DNA of 64,000 nucleotides, from NCBI GenBank assembly GCA_018907035.1, contig JACCIC010000003.1, forward strand, positions 2,084,001 through 2,148,000. The letters run 5' to 3'. The DNA comes from Sycobia sp. Sy_11. Lineage: Eukaryota; Arthropoda; Insecta; Hymenoptera; Epichrysomallidae. The notes under the pieces were generated by a model, which ran no database searches, was not told the DNA's origin, and saw only the letters and a program-made list of their open reading frames with translations. Every line of letters begins with the position of its first letter. The first letter of the stretch is position 1. This document shows positions 27,557 through 40,981 of this stretch, one piece after another. Made by a program: the position numbers and the translations under genes.

Positions 27557-28873
27557 GCATATATATACATTAACAAAAATTTGAATTCCTTGTGTTCCAT
27601 CAGCAATTACATTAACATATAGTAAGATTTCCCACGCAAACTAATGTACAATGAAGAAAAGTATATAGAAGAAAATTGGCATTAATATCAATATAAGCTA
27701 ATCAAATTTATTGTTTCTTTTCAGTTGGAATTCCCATTAGGATTATCTACAAATTCTAACTTGACGAAACTGGCCTTACCGAACAAATACTTTTCATATT
27801 TACGTAAAAGCTTTGTATTCGCTGGTCATGGATATAATAAATTTTCTACCATATTTCATCAAACAAATAACAGCTTAATAATTGAAGCGTCAACTGATGG
27901 TAAATTACGATTTGCTAACGTACATAGTCAATCTAGATCTTTGTGTCGAAGAAAGTATTATAATCCCATTCTATCCATTAACTTTTGTGCCCAAGTTGAA
28001 CAACGTAGTAATGATTCTGCTGCAGGCTGCTGCATGGTACATAATTTTTTCTTAGATTAAATTTTTAAGTGAAAATTTATATAGGGTTAATTTAAATAAG
28101 CTTTAATATACTTGGATAGTTTCAGAAAACAAATATTTTATTATATCCGACAGTGCTGTTTCGGCGGTTAGACTATTTTCAAGATATAATACCAAATAAA
28201 GTGAAAATTAAAAGACGTGAGGCATAAATACAAATATAAACGGTATTTGACAGAGAACCTGTCGTTGCAATTACAAAATGTCTGCGACGCATATAAAGAA
28301 ATAATGAGTTGGTACAAGTACAAAGTAAAAGCGATCTTTAATGAGAAATATCGATTTGGAAATATGAGAAATTTCCAAATTATATAATCTGTTGCTTTTA
28401 TTGACGCTATGAAAAATTTGAAGTTAATGTGATCTAAATTGTGATGATTACTAATACTAAGTGCTGAGCTATACCTGTACTTTGCTTATTTCCCAAAATT
28501 ATTCTCAAATGTTCATATGAAATTTCCAAGTGTATTGAAGCTTATTTAAATTAGCCCTATTTAAATATGTTTCATCAAGTGTACACGGAATATTCAGTGT
28601 TAATCTTACACAAATTTATACTTGAAGATTAAAAATATATTTAGAAATGAAATATAAAAAATATATAGCAGAATTCTATTTGCACAGGGTGATAGTGGTG
28701 GCCCACTTGTTTACAACGGAATCCTTGTTGGAATATTAATCGCAGGGTCTATGAACTGCGCGGAAAGTGAAACACCAAGTCTTTATACAAGAGTTTCTCA
28801 CTATTTAACATTCATCAAGAAGACTCTTTCAGGCAAGAGAATGAGTGATGTACATATCTATGGCTGGTCGTAG
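26325..28873 (+). CDS. Secreted S1-family serine protease, chymotrypsin/elastase-like, four exons
   Basis: Predicted extracellular trypsin-fold protease of 304 residues. Exons are 26325-26388, 27111-27463, 27725-28036 and 28688-28873, all with GT..AG junctions in intron phases 1, 0, 0. Exon 1 encodes a hydrophobic N-terminus that fits a signal peptide; its ATG follows an in-frame TAA at 26316-26318. A short propeptide leads to IVGG (residues 33-36). The triad is complete: His73 (TAAHC), Asp134 (ADIAL) and Ser246 (GDSGGP, at the start of exon 4). Cys58 and Cys74 fit the histidine-loop disulfide. The residue at the chymotrypsin-189 position is Gly240, followed by two Cys and a Met, so a trypsin-like Arg/Lys preference is unlikely and a chymotrypsin- or elastase-like one is inferred. 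Oddity: the residue before IVGG is Asn, not Arg/Lys. The ATG at 27101 lies in the intron-1 polypyrimidine tract and is not the start. Digestive, venom or immune roles are all possible; substrate unknown. Confidence 0.88.
26765..26827. repeat. (GA)n microsatellite in intron 1 of the protease gene
   Basis: GA array with an AAAG and an ACAG interruption, then about 20 pure units. It lies within the 26389-27110 intron. Confidence 0.97.
27497..27556. repeat. (TA)n microsatellite in intron 2 of the protease gene
   Basis: About 29 TA units with small interruptions, starting 34 bases after the exon-2 donor. Confidence 0.97.
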
Positions 28874-29063
28874 CGACGATCTGATTTTATATTTACAAAA
28901 TGCGAAAGCTTACCATTTTTTATATAGTTTTACATGCTTATATATTTATTCACTCTCTATGTCATAATATCTTATATAGTTAACACTTACTACGCTATGC
29001 TATTTATAAATTAACAAATGTAAAAAATGCATTTTATTTTTAAGACAAATTGTAACATGCTGT

Positions 29064-29069
29064 AATAAA
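29064..29069 (+). promoter_or_regulatory. Candidate poly(A) signal of the 26.3-28.9 kb protease gene
   Basis: AATAAA lies 191 bases after the stop codon. It is the first canonical hexamer I see downstream of the last exon. Assignment is by position only. Confidence 0.45.
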
Positions 29070-30682
29070 CATTCTAAAACATTGAGTCACCATGAGTCGA
29101 TCGCCAGAGCCAAGTTCGAATTGCGCTTTCAGCGTATCGACATGAGTTCTTTTCAAAAATTTACATGTACAAATTTACAAATATCATTTGGCAACATAAA
29201 TAAACAAAGTAGAATAATTTTAAAGAATTGTAAATAAAAATTCTCATGATTTAGTAAATCAAAAATATTATTATTAATAAAATAGATACATTCTCGTCAA
29301 GCTCCTCATAGAATGAAATTTGCATTGACTTTAAATCGACCCTTCAAATTCGACAATGTAAATATCACTGTGCGCAACAGATATATATATATTGCAAATT
29401 CGGACCCTAGTTTTTTTCAATGTCGTGTATGATCATCATGTTTTAATTTCCTTTTTATGATTTGGGTAGAAGTATATTGACGAATCATGTGTATATTAAG
29501 TTATCGCTTCATGTTGACTTCAACTGGCTTCTCGACAGTTGCTTGTGAATTAACGATGTAAAGTTGTTAATTATCTTATGATTGCAATTTATAATTTTAA
29601 CGACACGAGTACCATTAATTTGATTAAAGACTACCTCAAGTCTACCAACTGAATCACTAAATCGTGTACAATGATCATCTTGATATTTAGCCATGAATCT
29701 GACATTGCATTCCTATTCCTTCGAGAGAAAAAGTGTCTTGAAGTATCCTATTCGTAGGACGTGACATAAATCGTTTCCCTATGTTCAGGATAGGCTCTTA
29801 TAGCTAATTTTATAGTTTTTGATACAATAGATTCTGTCTCAAAAGTAGATATATCCAATCAGCCTCTAGTAAGAACATTTTACTTACTTGAAGTTATCGT
29901 TGTATCAATGACAATATTTCCAGGTTTCTGTATTCAATACTGAAGTTGTACTCACTTATATACTTTTAGATCTTTTTAATGTCCGCTCAAAGATCGAAAT
30001 ATCGAAAGATGGACTATCTGGCTTTCAGATGCTTCCTTCCAAATATATTTAACTAATATCGTTTCTTATTTATCAGAAAAGAAACATTCACAGGAAGACC
30101 TTGTAAAATATAATGTGGATAAAATGCCGATCCTTTTTGAAACTCCGACAGAGTCATAACATATTAATGTTTACAGTATCACAGGTCTTCTTAGACACGG
30201 GGAAACATTGAATGATAAAAACAACCTCGTTGTTCCTTTTATTGCAGACTTGATTTGAGCTATATTATTCATAATCATGCATTTTAGGCCAGCGATGATG
30301 CTTACGAATGATTCTTCAATCCTTCGTGCGATATAGAGAGTTTCTATATATGACCTGTAGCACTAAATTCGACTGAATCGATCGAACCAAGCCGGAAATA
30401 AAGAACTAAAGATATAACATAAGAGACCCAATGATAACAACATCGAAAATGAAGAATATGCACAAGATGTAGCAACGAGTTCGCGAAACACGTTCTTGTC
30501 AGTAGCATGCGCGCGCCTTCATACTTTAACAACGATGGACGCCTGCCATTACTCATTATTCCTCTCGACGCTCGGCCGCAAAGTTAAAGTGCGCCTCGGG
30601 TACCGCAAATGCTTCCCTAACCCCGCACGTATAACCCGCGACCGTTACCGATTCGTTCTGCGCTGCTCGTACTATACCATCC

Positions 30683-30686
<4 letters not shown>

Positions 30687-30738
<52 letters not shown>
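30687..30738. repeat. (TA)n microsatellite
   Basis: About 26 TA units inside a small GC-richer patch (30480-30860). Confidence 0.97.
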
Positions 30739-30741
<3 letters not shown>

Positions 30742-31261
30742 GTAGGGTACGAACGGGCATGAAAAAAAAATGACGGATAAGAATGGCCTGGACGTATGGG
30801 AGGAAAAACAAATGTGCGCGGGAGGCGGGACGGGATAACTGTGTGAACGATATTTCATCGCAGTGGATTGAGAAATGAGAAGAGACGTAGAGTTTCTGCT
30901 TGGAATTATATATTATATTAAGTTAAAAATATTTCCTATAGTTATTAGCCTTATAAATATTTCTTATATTAGCTTCACATAAACCTAATGCTAATTTTAG
31001 CAATTATATTCTCATTAGGATCCATTTATCCTGTCACGAGAATCGCTTGGTATTTAATGAAAAAGTAAATGGCGGTAAATAAATGATTTATTCTATTTCA
31101 AATTTAATTATTTATAGTAACTATTTATCTATGAAAATAAATAGAATTGGATATAAGTTTAATGTTATTGTAATTATCAACATTTAAGGATTTGGCTCGG
31201 ATTAAAAAAGCATGTACAGGAGACACTTATACTGAAAGCATATTTCAATAATCAAAAAAAA

Positions 31262-31450
31262 AGATGAGGCCTACGATGGCTCGATCGCTATAGAGAAGGA
31301 CTAGTAATTTCGTGATCCAAATTCAAAACCCGGTTTGGCCGATTGACACAAGAATCGATTTAATAATTTACATGTGTTTTGTTTACAAACACATCGTAGA
31401 CCCCCGTCGCTGATTAGCCCCGGTATTTGGAAGCATAAATAGAGCGAAGT
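31262..31450 (+). mobile_element. Possible tRNA-derived SINE copy
   Basis: The start resembles a tRNA: an A-box-like TGGCTCGATCGC, an anticodon-arm-like GGACTAGTAAT and a B-box-like ATTCAAAACCC, with GGCC at both ends of the head. A non-tRNA body follows (ATTGACACAAGAATCGATTT, then GTAGACCCCCGTCGC and a GATTAGCCCC block). The departures from consensus argue against a working tRNA gene. Confidence 0.4.
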
Positions 31451-32917
31451 TAAAGTTAAACATAAAAAAATAATCAAAAAAAGATATAAAAATCAAAGGA
31501 GTTTAGATTTTTATTTGAAATAACTGATTCAGAACATGAAATATCGTGTCATCTTTACACCTCTTAAGCTTTGAATTCAATTTTATATGGTTGGCAAAAT
31601 TTCAAACAATAGAAGTGAGCAATTCAACATTGGATTAAAATTTTGAAAAAAGTACTATAATCAGAAATTCAGATTGGTAAAGCAATTGGTCGAAGAATAA
31701 AGGTAAGCAATAAAGAAAGGGATTTAGTGATGAAGAGCAAAAGAGAAAAGCTGGGAGAAATCGAGAAGAAGCGAAGTATGCCTGGAAGGAAATATCGTCG
31801 CACTCGAGAACGGAATTATTTTACAATTATTTTTCGCGGCTTACCTTCCCGATCGAATGCAGCTTCGGCAAATGTCTTGTCTTTGTACCAAAGTGTCCGT
31901 TTATCGCATTTTCCCTTTTCTCCTCTTTCCCAACTTCGAATCGCCCGCGTCAGCAAGAATAAAAGAAATTCCAGAAGAAATTGCAGCCGCTGCAATAGGC
32001 GCTACTGAATTAATGGTCGTCTCAAGTCGTCTACTTGGATGCTCATTTTTTTTTCTCTTTCTTGATTCTTCTGTCACGATATGCTTTTTCAAATTTTATG
32101 CTATTAATATCAATGTATCTAAATGCACTTACTTATTGCTGTCAATTAAACCAAGCCTTAACCTTTGCTTTCTTGGCTTAGTAAAGAAAGACTGCTTTTC
32201 CGTATAGAGCACATACAAAATAATTTGAAGAAATGGTCAAGATGAAAACTCTCAATCTCAAAACCAACTGTGTATTAGAATTAATAAATAAAAATAGTTT
32301 CGTATTTTATGCTTAGTTCAAATTGATTATTCGCTCAGATTATACGAAATGACCATCGGTCAATAAATATATGTTTATGCATTGAATACACCTGAATGAA
32401 TACACCTGAACCGAGGATCCACAGTGAGATTTTCGAACGAACCACGAAATCGACCTCTGATTTTCCGATCGGCGAGTTGCTCCAGCTCTAAAACGAACAA
32501 TTAAACTCTCTTACTGACTTCCAATCCCGTTAAAGTTTGTCGAATTCAACAAAGAGCCAACTATTATAAAATTGGTAAATATATAAGCAAATAGATCGAA
32601 GAACGCGGTCATACGAGTACGTTTCGAAATTCATGGGCTACGAATGATAGGCGTTGCAGAGAATGGCGCGCGCGCGGAAATGCCAGAGTGTTTCCCATAT
32701 GTATATATACGGGAAGCCGAGCTAAGCAGTTTCTAGGGCGAAGGACAGAATGGGGGAGGGGTATTCTCAAGATTCAGCAGGAGCTGTACTTTACGCATAG
32801 GTGGGCGGCTCGTCAACGTACGCAGATGATTACCAGGTATAGTAGCTGTTAAGCGAGCGCGGAATATTAATGTTACGTATGTTCTTGCCGAATAAATGCA
32901 ATAATAGTTAGTACGGC

Positions 32918-33089
<172 letters not shown>

Positions 33090-33099
33090 ATATATGCTG

Positions 33100-34239
33100 T
33101 ATACAGTAATATAAAAATAATACAAATTGTAATAAAAAAAATTTTATTTGAATAAATTTCCTTATTTCATCATCTAAAGTAATGTTTAATAAAGCAAGAT
33201 TATTCAGCAATTTTGGAATTTTTTTCGTAAAGAACAGAACAACACTATAAATTTAATCAATTTGGTTAAAACTACAATCAATTTTACTTATTATTTACTT
33301 AGTATATTAGATGTAAATGAAAACAAAGAGAAAACGAAAAATTACAAATAATATTTAGAAAATAAAATAACTTTTTGAAAAAATTAGACGATATAATATG
33401 CTCCAATATTATTTATAAGCAAATGATTGAATATTTCAATTCCTTATCAGCTTACCTTATTTTCAGTTAACAAATCATTTTAAATAATAATATCAAATAT
33501 TTATAAAAAATAAAGTAAATAATAATTAATTGGAAGAGTTAGGTCGAATGGATGATAAGGTAAATTTTGTCAGCTATATAATAAAATACGTTACTTTACA
33601 TTCGAAGAATTCGTGATTTTGTAACGTCCAAAAATCAATACCCAATGTACTATAATGTACAGTTCATTTGTAAAAGTTGTAGATAATAATGGTAACTCGA
33701 AAAAGGTATTGTTGATTCTATTATCAAAATAGGAACGAATTGATTCCAGAAAAATTCAATAATATCTATCCTTTGCAAATCTTTGCTGCAATCACACTTA
33801 AAGTTGACCTTGACGATCCACCGCGGCTTTTCGATCGATGAACGCCACGAGACAAATTTCATTCACACATACACATACACACATACAAACGTACATACCG
33901 CATTCGGTAAAAAAAAGCAACAAAGCTTCCCAATTCTCTCTATTGAAAAAGAAAACTGTAGGAGAGTGGCCCGAATGTCATTCGCCCACAGTGAACGCCG
34001 ACTGAGCTACAAGCTCCTTTCTATCCCAGTGCCACACGACTTGTCCGATTGCGAAAGCGCGAGCATTGTGAATCGCGCACCGGGTCCAACGAGAACAGCA
34101 TGGACGAGAATAGCCGGAACGTTTAAATCCATATCGCGTGGGTCTGGTGGTTGGAGGGGAGGAGGGGGTAGAGGCCCTTAAAGCGACAGGGCGTACAATC
34201 GGACGCCAATAAGAATGGACGTAGTTGACTGCTGTTATG

Positions 34240-34275
<36 letters not shown>

Positions 34276-35280
34276 CACAGAAGAAGAGCGGAGAAAGTAG
34301 ACGGGAAGAAGGCGGGCAATGCGGTTATGGAAGGGAGAAAGGGCAACTTTGGAGGTTTGTTATACTCGGACCCCGTCCGCGCTGCCCTCGCGCAGCGTCG
34401 AGGTATTGTCCGGCTGTATAGTACAGCCGCAATGCGACGTGACGTTTCTCTCCACGGACCTCTTACCTTTCTACTTTCCCACCTCGTCCCACCTTTTCCC
34501 CCCTCTTATTCCGGCTACACACTTTTCTTATTCCCCTTCAGCACAGTGCTATATTCGCACCGGCCTTTCGCCTTCGGTTTTCTCGTATGGCGCTGTTGTA
34601 CAAAAATTATATTTCGGACGACTCGATGAGTTCAACAATACATATCTGCGTTAGGTACAGAAAAAAAAAACAAAAAAAAAAGCAATTAGAGTAAGCATTT
34701 CGATATAAATAGAATTGAATATTTGTGAAAGTATTCAAATATTTTATCCCTTTTTTATTTTCTCTTAATATTTTTAATCGTTAAAATATTCAAATTAAAA
34801 AAATTAATTGCTAATATTTATTACACTTACAACATAGAATTAAAAGTTACTGTTAAGAACAGTGTTAAATTCAGAGTCTTATCGGTGTATTCGGAATAAT
34901 TGAAATAGATAATTTTTTTATATTTGTTGATAAATATGTTACATGAAAAGAATTTTTTCCCTTTAAATTATTTAAATATGTTTTAAAGTGAGGACTGCAC
35001 CAAATATGTATGAACTTTTATATTAATCCGAGCTTTAATAAAGCAAAGATGGTGTACTGCCTCGTAAAATCGTTTTCAATCTTCGTGATGCCATTCATTT
35101 GATAGTTCAGAAACCTTTTCTTTCAGTAATTCTAATATCGTATTTCATATAAATAAATAAAAAATATACACGGAACAAATAAAAATATTTGCGCAAAATA
35201 ATCAATAATGAAGCAATAAAGAATTTCTAAAAATATGCTCATATAAATTATGAAAATTTCATTGACCAATGATCAATGGT
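33100..35280. other. AT-rich DNA with a GC-rich patch
   Basis: A GC-richer segment at 33.78-34.64 kb contains a GA array; flanks are AT-rich. A minus-strand TAGCTCAGTCGG near 34008 resembles a tRNA A-box, but no tRNA can be folded. Confidence 0.55.
34242..34273. repeat. (GA)n microsatellite
   Basis: About 16 GA units at the right part of a GC-rich island. Confidence 0.97.
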
Positions 35281-35745
35281 TGCGAACATAAAGATAAAAA
35301 ATCCGATCGAATCATTTTGCGTGCGGAGAATCGTCGTTATTTCATCGTTACTTTTGTCGCGCAGCTCTCTGACACTTTGCCCGCGCGTTCCTTCAGAAAT
35401 TGAACAAAAGTCCACTCGTGTCCCCCTTTGCACGCGTACAACTCCTTCAACTTTACGTCGTGTTCCGCCTCCTCTTTTCCTCTTATTTCGTTTCTACCAT
35501 ACCGAGCTTCTAGAGTCACGGCGAAACAAGTGTAGAAGGAAAACTGGAGTGAAACAGAGAGATAGAGAGAGATAGATAAAGGGAGGGCGAATGAGGGCAT
35601 GGTAGCCGTGTTGGCGAGCTTGGCTGGGGCTTAGGTCATCGGTTGTTAGTCGCGTAACAAACCCCACTTTCAGTGCCGAGGTCCCCTCGACCTTCGCGGC
35701 TCCCGGGCTCTTGAAGACAAGCAGTCGAGAAATTCCACTGTACTA

Positions 35746-35810
<65 letters not shown>

Positions 35811-37660
35811 CAGCCTAGTCTAGCTCAGCGTTCCTCCTTCGGACCTCTCATATTTCCGCGACTCTGTGTTTTTGCTCGTTGTCTGCCCCCGCCGTCTTCC
35901 TCCCCCTCCCTTTTTTACCTTCTCCACGTCTTCATTCGCCTCGACGACGACGACGACGCATTTCTTCCCCGCTTCTTTTCGTGCGGCGTATGACGACCGA
36001 CATCCGTCCTCCGCCCATACGCTGTTTCTCCGCGCACGCAAGTGTATAGAACTCTCTTTCGCTCGGGCCGCGTGCCCTTCCGCGCGCACGGTTCGTTCTC
36101 TCGACTTTCGTGCCCCTTTATTTAGCGCGGCCCACTGCGAGTTTAAGCGGTAAAGCCATAAAGAGTAGGGCGAGAGAGCTAATCCCAGCGCGGGGAATGC
36201 AAAGGAAACGACAAGAGGGAAGTGCTTTGCGCGCTGTTTGCTTTTCATTCAAACTGCTTCTCTTTTTTATCAAGTGTCGGGATCGTGCCGGGCGTCGCGT
36301 TTTCCTTGCATCTATAAACTGCGCACGCGCCTCCCCGTTAACCTCGACGCACATCTTTTCCTTGATAACGCGTGGCTTAGATTGGATAAAGGCAGCCGAG
36401 GTGGTAATAATCTAAGCGTTGCGTATACGTAAATCTGACTGGCAAATATAGCATTATGATTTTTTTTATACATTATCATTATTATTGCTATAAGTTACTG
36501 TTTAAGAATACTTAGGCTAATTAATATAGGTAGACAAATGATCAGGTAGTAAAAAATAAATTCATTGGAAAATGAATTGGAAAATACTGCATAGATGTTT
36601 GAAAATAATCTATGTACTGAAAACAACAACAGCAACAACAATATGAATTTATATTACAATAATAAGAAATTCTTATACAGTCGCAATCGTATCTTTGTCA
36701 AAAAGGAAGCGACTCGTTAACACTAGGCCATAAAAGGCGCCAGCCATTAGCATCCATGAGCTGCGATCGAGCACAACGATAGGCTCTCGTCCTTTCATTT
36801 TTTCTCTTTGATCCTCGATTCGACAGAAGCCCCCAACGCCCCGCTCCCCTCGTCGCGCCACGGCCTAGAGAGACGTCAATCTCTCGCCAAGTCCCGTTGT
36901 GCCGTCGGCGTCTCTCGACGCCGCAATTTCGATCCGATAAGTGAAGTATCGCACGTATCGCTCGACTGCTTTCCCATCGCTCGGCGAGAGTATATTTAAG
37001 GAGATATCGAGCACTCCCCCTTTCCACCGCCTACCGCCACTCGACCATCCCCTCCGTACGCCTCGTTTTTTCCTCGTTCTAGCAACCCTCCTCGTGGGGG
37101 TTGCACACACATTTTCGCACCCGCTGGCGGTAAATCGGGAGAGAAGTCGAGTGGCCCGATGCCTCGCCCCCTCCCCAACCCCTGGCGCGCGCTGATGCAC
37201 GACAGACGTGCGGACGCGTCAAGAGCGCGCGCGGGCGGGGGCTGCCGAGAGTGAGAGCGCCCGCGAAACAAGGACGTTTAAACACTCCTTCGCCCGAGTC
37301 GAAGTGTTCAGCGGTGCCTGCAATCTGCCCCTCGTCGAGGGCTTGTTTGTGTTTAAATGTCTCTGCCTCTCCCCTCCGACCCTCCGCCACCTTTCCGAGG
37401 TGGCAGACCGAGTTTTTATTCGTGACCACGCCCGCTTTTTATTAGCCTTTTGCCCCCCCCCTCCCCTCTCTCACTATCCTTCCTCATGAGCAGTGTTCAC
37501 AGTCCGAGCTACAGAGGGAATTCGACGGGGGAGTAAAAAAGTTGCTCCGAAAAATATATTTTCCGAGCCACCGCGTGTGGCACGCTCGGGTGTCGGGATT
37601 TTATATTTGCCGCAGTTTTCGCGGCGACATCGACGCACAAGAGGAATCTAGCAAAAAGTG
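35280..37660. other. Largest CpG-rich GC island of the window
   Basis: About 2.3 kb of GC-rich DNA (interrupted by an AT-rich piece at 36.43-36.66 kb) with open frames on both strands in several phases, a (GAC)5 run near 35941 and a CAA-type run near 36625. No motif-bearing protein was found. It may be a regulatory or promoter island, or hold 5' exons not visible by eye. Confidence 0.5.
35749..35802. repeat. (TA)n microsatellite
   Basis: About 27 TA units within GC-rich surroundings. Confidence 0.97.
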
Positions 37661-38035
37661 GGGAGCATAAAGTTTTTTTTAAAGATTTTTCTCGTTTTCT
37701 TCTTGTCTTGTATCCCAATCGAAGTAGTTCCTAAATATACATTTTGTGAAATTTTTAAGCTTTCACAAATTTTTCATTCATATTTTACAAAAAAATTTTG
37801 TACAGATTTAATTATTAATAATAAAAATTTAAAAAAAAAAGAAATGTGTATTTCATACATGTAAGTTTCTTTTCTCGAATCTTCTCGAAAGTTCTCGAAT
37901 TTTCACGAAATTTCTTGCATTTATTAATCTATAGTAATTTTATCTTAAAAGAAAAAAGATTGGCAAAGGACACTAGGTCTTACAAAACTTATGCTAGAAG
38001 GAATCCGGAAAAATTTCACAGATCCTGTGACTCCC

Positions 38036-38055
38036 TCTTTCTCTGTCTCTCTCTC

Positions 38056-38100
<45 letters not shown>
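38036..38100. repeat. (CT)n microsatellite
   Basis: About 32 CT units with two CTGT interruptions. Confidence 0.97.
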
Positions 38101-38104
<4 letters not shown>

Positions 38105-38470
38105 CTCTGGCAAATCTCGTTAGATCTCTCGACCCCCGTTACTTGTCAATTTCAAGCGATCGCTCATCCAAGAGTATAATTAGTTCGCTGCACGGCCTGT
38201 CGGAGGCATCGATCAGTATGCCGTTCCGAGCGACGCGTCCCAGCGGGTGCCGTCGATTCGTCTTATATCTAACGCGGGACAGTACCCGATGAAACTCTTA
38301 TGGGACCTGGGGCGAAAATTACGTCGGGGCGTCCATCCACTGAGCTTTTGATTTTTAAACTGATAAGTACATGTGAACATATCTATATTTTATTGCTGAG
38401 CACTTTAAGTTACGCTATTGACATATCTCTGACATATTGCTATGGAAAATTTACGTAATACTTTTTTTTA

Positions 38471-38640
38471 AGAGTATCTCCCTAGTATCGTGGGTCCAAA
38501 TCAATAGTTCAAATCTCCATCTCCGGCTACGAGCCGATACTAGCGAGGGTACGAACATATCGGGGCTCAGTGTTTCCGTTGAGACAAATTTAATTAACAT
38601 AATGAATTAATATAACCAAGTTAATTCATTGGAATCTTTC
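38471..38640 (+). mobile_element. Possible second copy of the tRNA-derived SINE-like repeat
   Basis: It shares CTAGTA, CGTG..TCCAAAT and a GTTGAGACAAATTTAAT-like body with the 31.26 kb copy, in the same order, but is rearranged and diverged. Family membership is tentative. Confidence 0.25.
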
Positions 38641-39530
38641 GTTATAAATTAAATTCATTTTTCATTACTTTCCCTATTTATGTTGCCTTATTTAACTTGT
38701 GAAAGCGTCTAAATATCGTGTCTATTGGCATTTTCGAAGTGTACTATGTGAATATATATATACTATGTGAATTGATTCTCTGTTAATTACAATCAAAAAT
38801 TCGATATTATATACTTCATAGTGGAAGCAATTTTATAATATTAGAATATTAAATAATATGACAAAATGAATATAAATTAGATAAAGTTGATAATAAATAT
38901 TCAACAGTAACTTGCTAATCCTGAAAGCACGAAATTTTTCATAAGATCTGTATTTTTCCATATATATTTAATTTGTTAGTAATACATAATGTACTAAATG
39001 TGAACTATTGATTGTACTAAAACTGCATATAAATGTATAGTGTCTTTTAAGATTTTTCCCGCGCAGAAATGTAAAATATATTCTCTTAATTAAGAAAATG
39101 CATAAGCGAAATGCTGAGCAGTAATCGCATAAACGAATAAAACTTCAAATTGGAAAATTTCCTATATTTGATTATATTTAAAGATTTATTGTATTCGTTT
39201 AATTACTGAAGTAAAAATTTACAAGATTACAGGAAGTTAAAGAAGGCCGTCTCTACGTGAAAACGGAAGAAAGAGCGAGAAATAGGTTGGGCAGCAGTGG
39301 GTTTCAATAAAAATGTAAATCTTTCAGAATATTCCATTAAGTAAGTACGCAACATCAGCATTTCCTGAATTATATTTCATTTTTTCCAATAAATACCGCG
39401 AGCGCTCGCTGAATTCCAACTCGATATTTCAAATTACTTAGTTCTCACTCCCGCGAGAGCGTCGAGTAATATCTATAAATATATAGTACGGGCCATTATG
39501 CTAAAGCTATTTTCTTGCAAAACGAAATCC

Positions 39531-39531
<1 letters not shown>

Positions 39532-39571
<40 letters not shown>

Positions 39572-39599
39572 ATAGATAAATAGATATATGTATGTGTGT

Positions 39600-39633
<34 letters not shown>
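39532..39633. repeat. (TA)n and (GT)n microsatellites
   Basis: TA array 39532-39568 and GT array 39602-39633, separated by a short AT-rich spacer. Confidence 0.97.
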
Positions 39634-39637
<4 letters not shown>

Positions 39638-40020
39638 TTTCCGTTCTTTTCAACAAGAACTGTAGTGTCGTCCGTCGTGAAAATTACGCAATTGCCAATG
39701 CTAATTCCTTTTCAACAAATATGCACATACTTAAAAATATATTTTTAATTTGTCGAACTCATAAAAAACTCACACCCTCTCCCCTCCCAGGAAATGCACT
39801 CATTTCGCAGTTATCCGCTCGCGGTGGATTAAGAATGACGTGGCTCCCAACGTAATCCCTTACCAACGACGAGTGCGCGGCGACGATTAAAATCGCGCGG
39901 GAAATCGAGACGTCGATGGGACGCTTGAAGCAGAACCGTTAAAATTGAGACGGAGGAAAAATATATGCGGGCTGGGTGGTTGGTTGGAGGATCAGGGCGA
40001 TCAAAGATGCACTAAAAGTA

Positions 40021-40022
<2 letters not shown>

Positions 40023-40082
<60 letters not shown>
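40023..40082. repeat. (TA)n microsatellite
   Basis: About 29 TA units with one GT interruption near 40065. Confidence 0.97.
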
Positions 40083-40083
<1 letters not shown>

Positions 40084-40216
40084 TGAGGTCAGACTCGTAA
40101 AGATAAATTTTCTTTGCGCATCCCGTATTTATAACGTATCCCGACTACTTCTGTATAATACGTCGATTTATCGCTCGATCGATTCGCACACGCACGCGTA
40201 CCAGGCTACCGCGATG

Positions 40217-40275
<59 letters not shown>

Positions 40276-40278
40276 TAT
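40217..40278. repeat. (TA)n microsatellite
   Basis: About 30 TA units with one CAT interruption near 40270. Confidence 0.97.
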
Positions 40279-40454
40279 TTACCATAGAGCCTCTCTTATC
40301 GCGTAAAGATTAAGCGCTCCTGGTCAAATTCCAATGCTGCCGAGCACTGCGATATGAACTCGAGTGCGGTTTCAGATTGCCACGCGAGATTTGTTCGGAA
40401 ATTTGTTGGAAATATATATCTTCGCCGCTACTCAGTCAATTTCTCACATTATTG

Positions 40455-40458
<4 letters not shown>

Positions 40459-40499
<41 letters not shown>
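40459..40499. repeat. (CT)n microsatellite
   Basis: About 20 CT units. Confidence 0.97.
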
Positions 40500-40502
<3 letters not shown>

Positions 40503-40640
40503 CCCTCGCTTTCTCTATCTGCCTGTCTGTCTGACTCTCTAGCTCCTTGACTTTTGGATTCTAGATTCCTTCTATTAAAAAAAGAAAGTGACATTCATTG
40601 CACAAAGGCTTATAAGGGTGCAGCCAGGCATATGAAATCT

Positions 40641-40644
<4 letters not shown>

Positions 40645-40694
<50 letters not shown>
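40645..40694. repeat. (TA)n microsatellite
   Basis: About 25 TA units. Confidence 0.97.
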
Positions 40695-40697
<3 letters not shown>

Positions 40698-40977
40698 ATG
40701 CATTAAATATAAAATTACAAATAAATTGTAATCATAAAGACAAGGGAAATCGACGGAATTATTTAACTATATGTTTTCATGATAGGAATAATTTAGATAG
40801 AATTTTGCAGAAACTCTAGATATATTTGTACCATTACTATCTATTTGAATGAAACAATAGTAGAATTTCTATGAAGTTCATGTACCACTTGTTCAAACTT
40901 ATTTCGGTTATAGAATATAACCTATATCGGAGAACATATTTGTAGAAAAATAAACAATAAATTGAATAAAGTTCAAA

Positions 40978-40981
<4 letters not shown>

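Larger units (their letters stand above)
28874..32900. other. AT-rich intergenic DNA downstream of the protease gene
   Basis: Includes a GC-richer patch with a TA array (30.48-30.86 kb), the SINE-like copy at 31.26 kb and a direct repeat GAATACACCTGAA (about 32385 and 32399). No gene supported. Confidence 0.6.

Noticed and set aside
27101..27622. A continuous 173-codon protein starting at ATG 27101
   Set aside because: The ATG lies in the polypyrimidine tract before the acceptor at 27109-27110, and the frame runs past the GTGAGT donor at 27464 into a TA microsatellite. A 64-nt signal-peptide exon upstream with a GTAAGT donor in the right phase explains the gene better.
29509..29694. Small minus-strand protein of 61 codons
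   Set aside because: No homology or motif recognised and no conserved context; likely chance.
33960..34060. Possible tRNA gene on the minus strand (TAGCTCAGTCGG)
   Set aside because: Only an A-box-like string is present; no B-box at the right distance and no acceptor stem could be paired.
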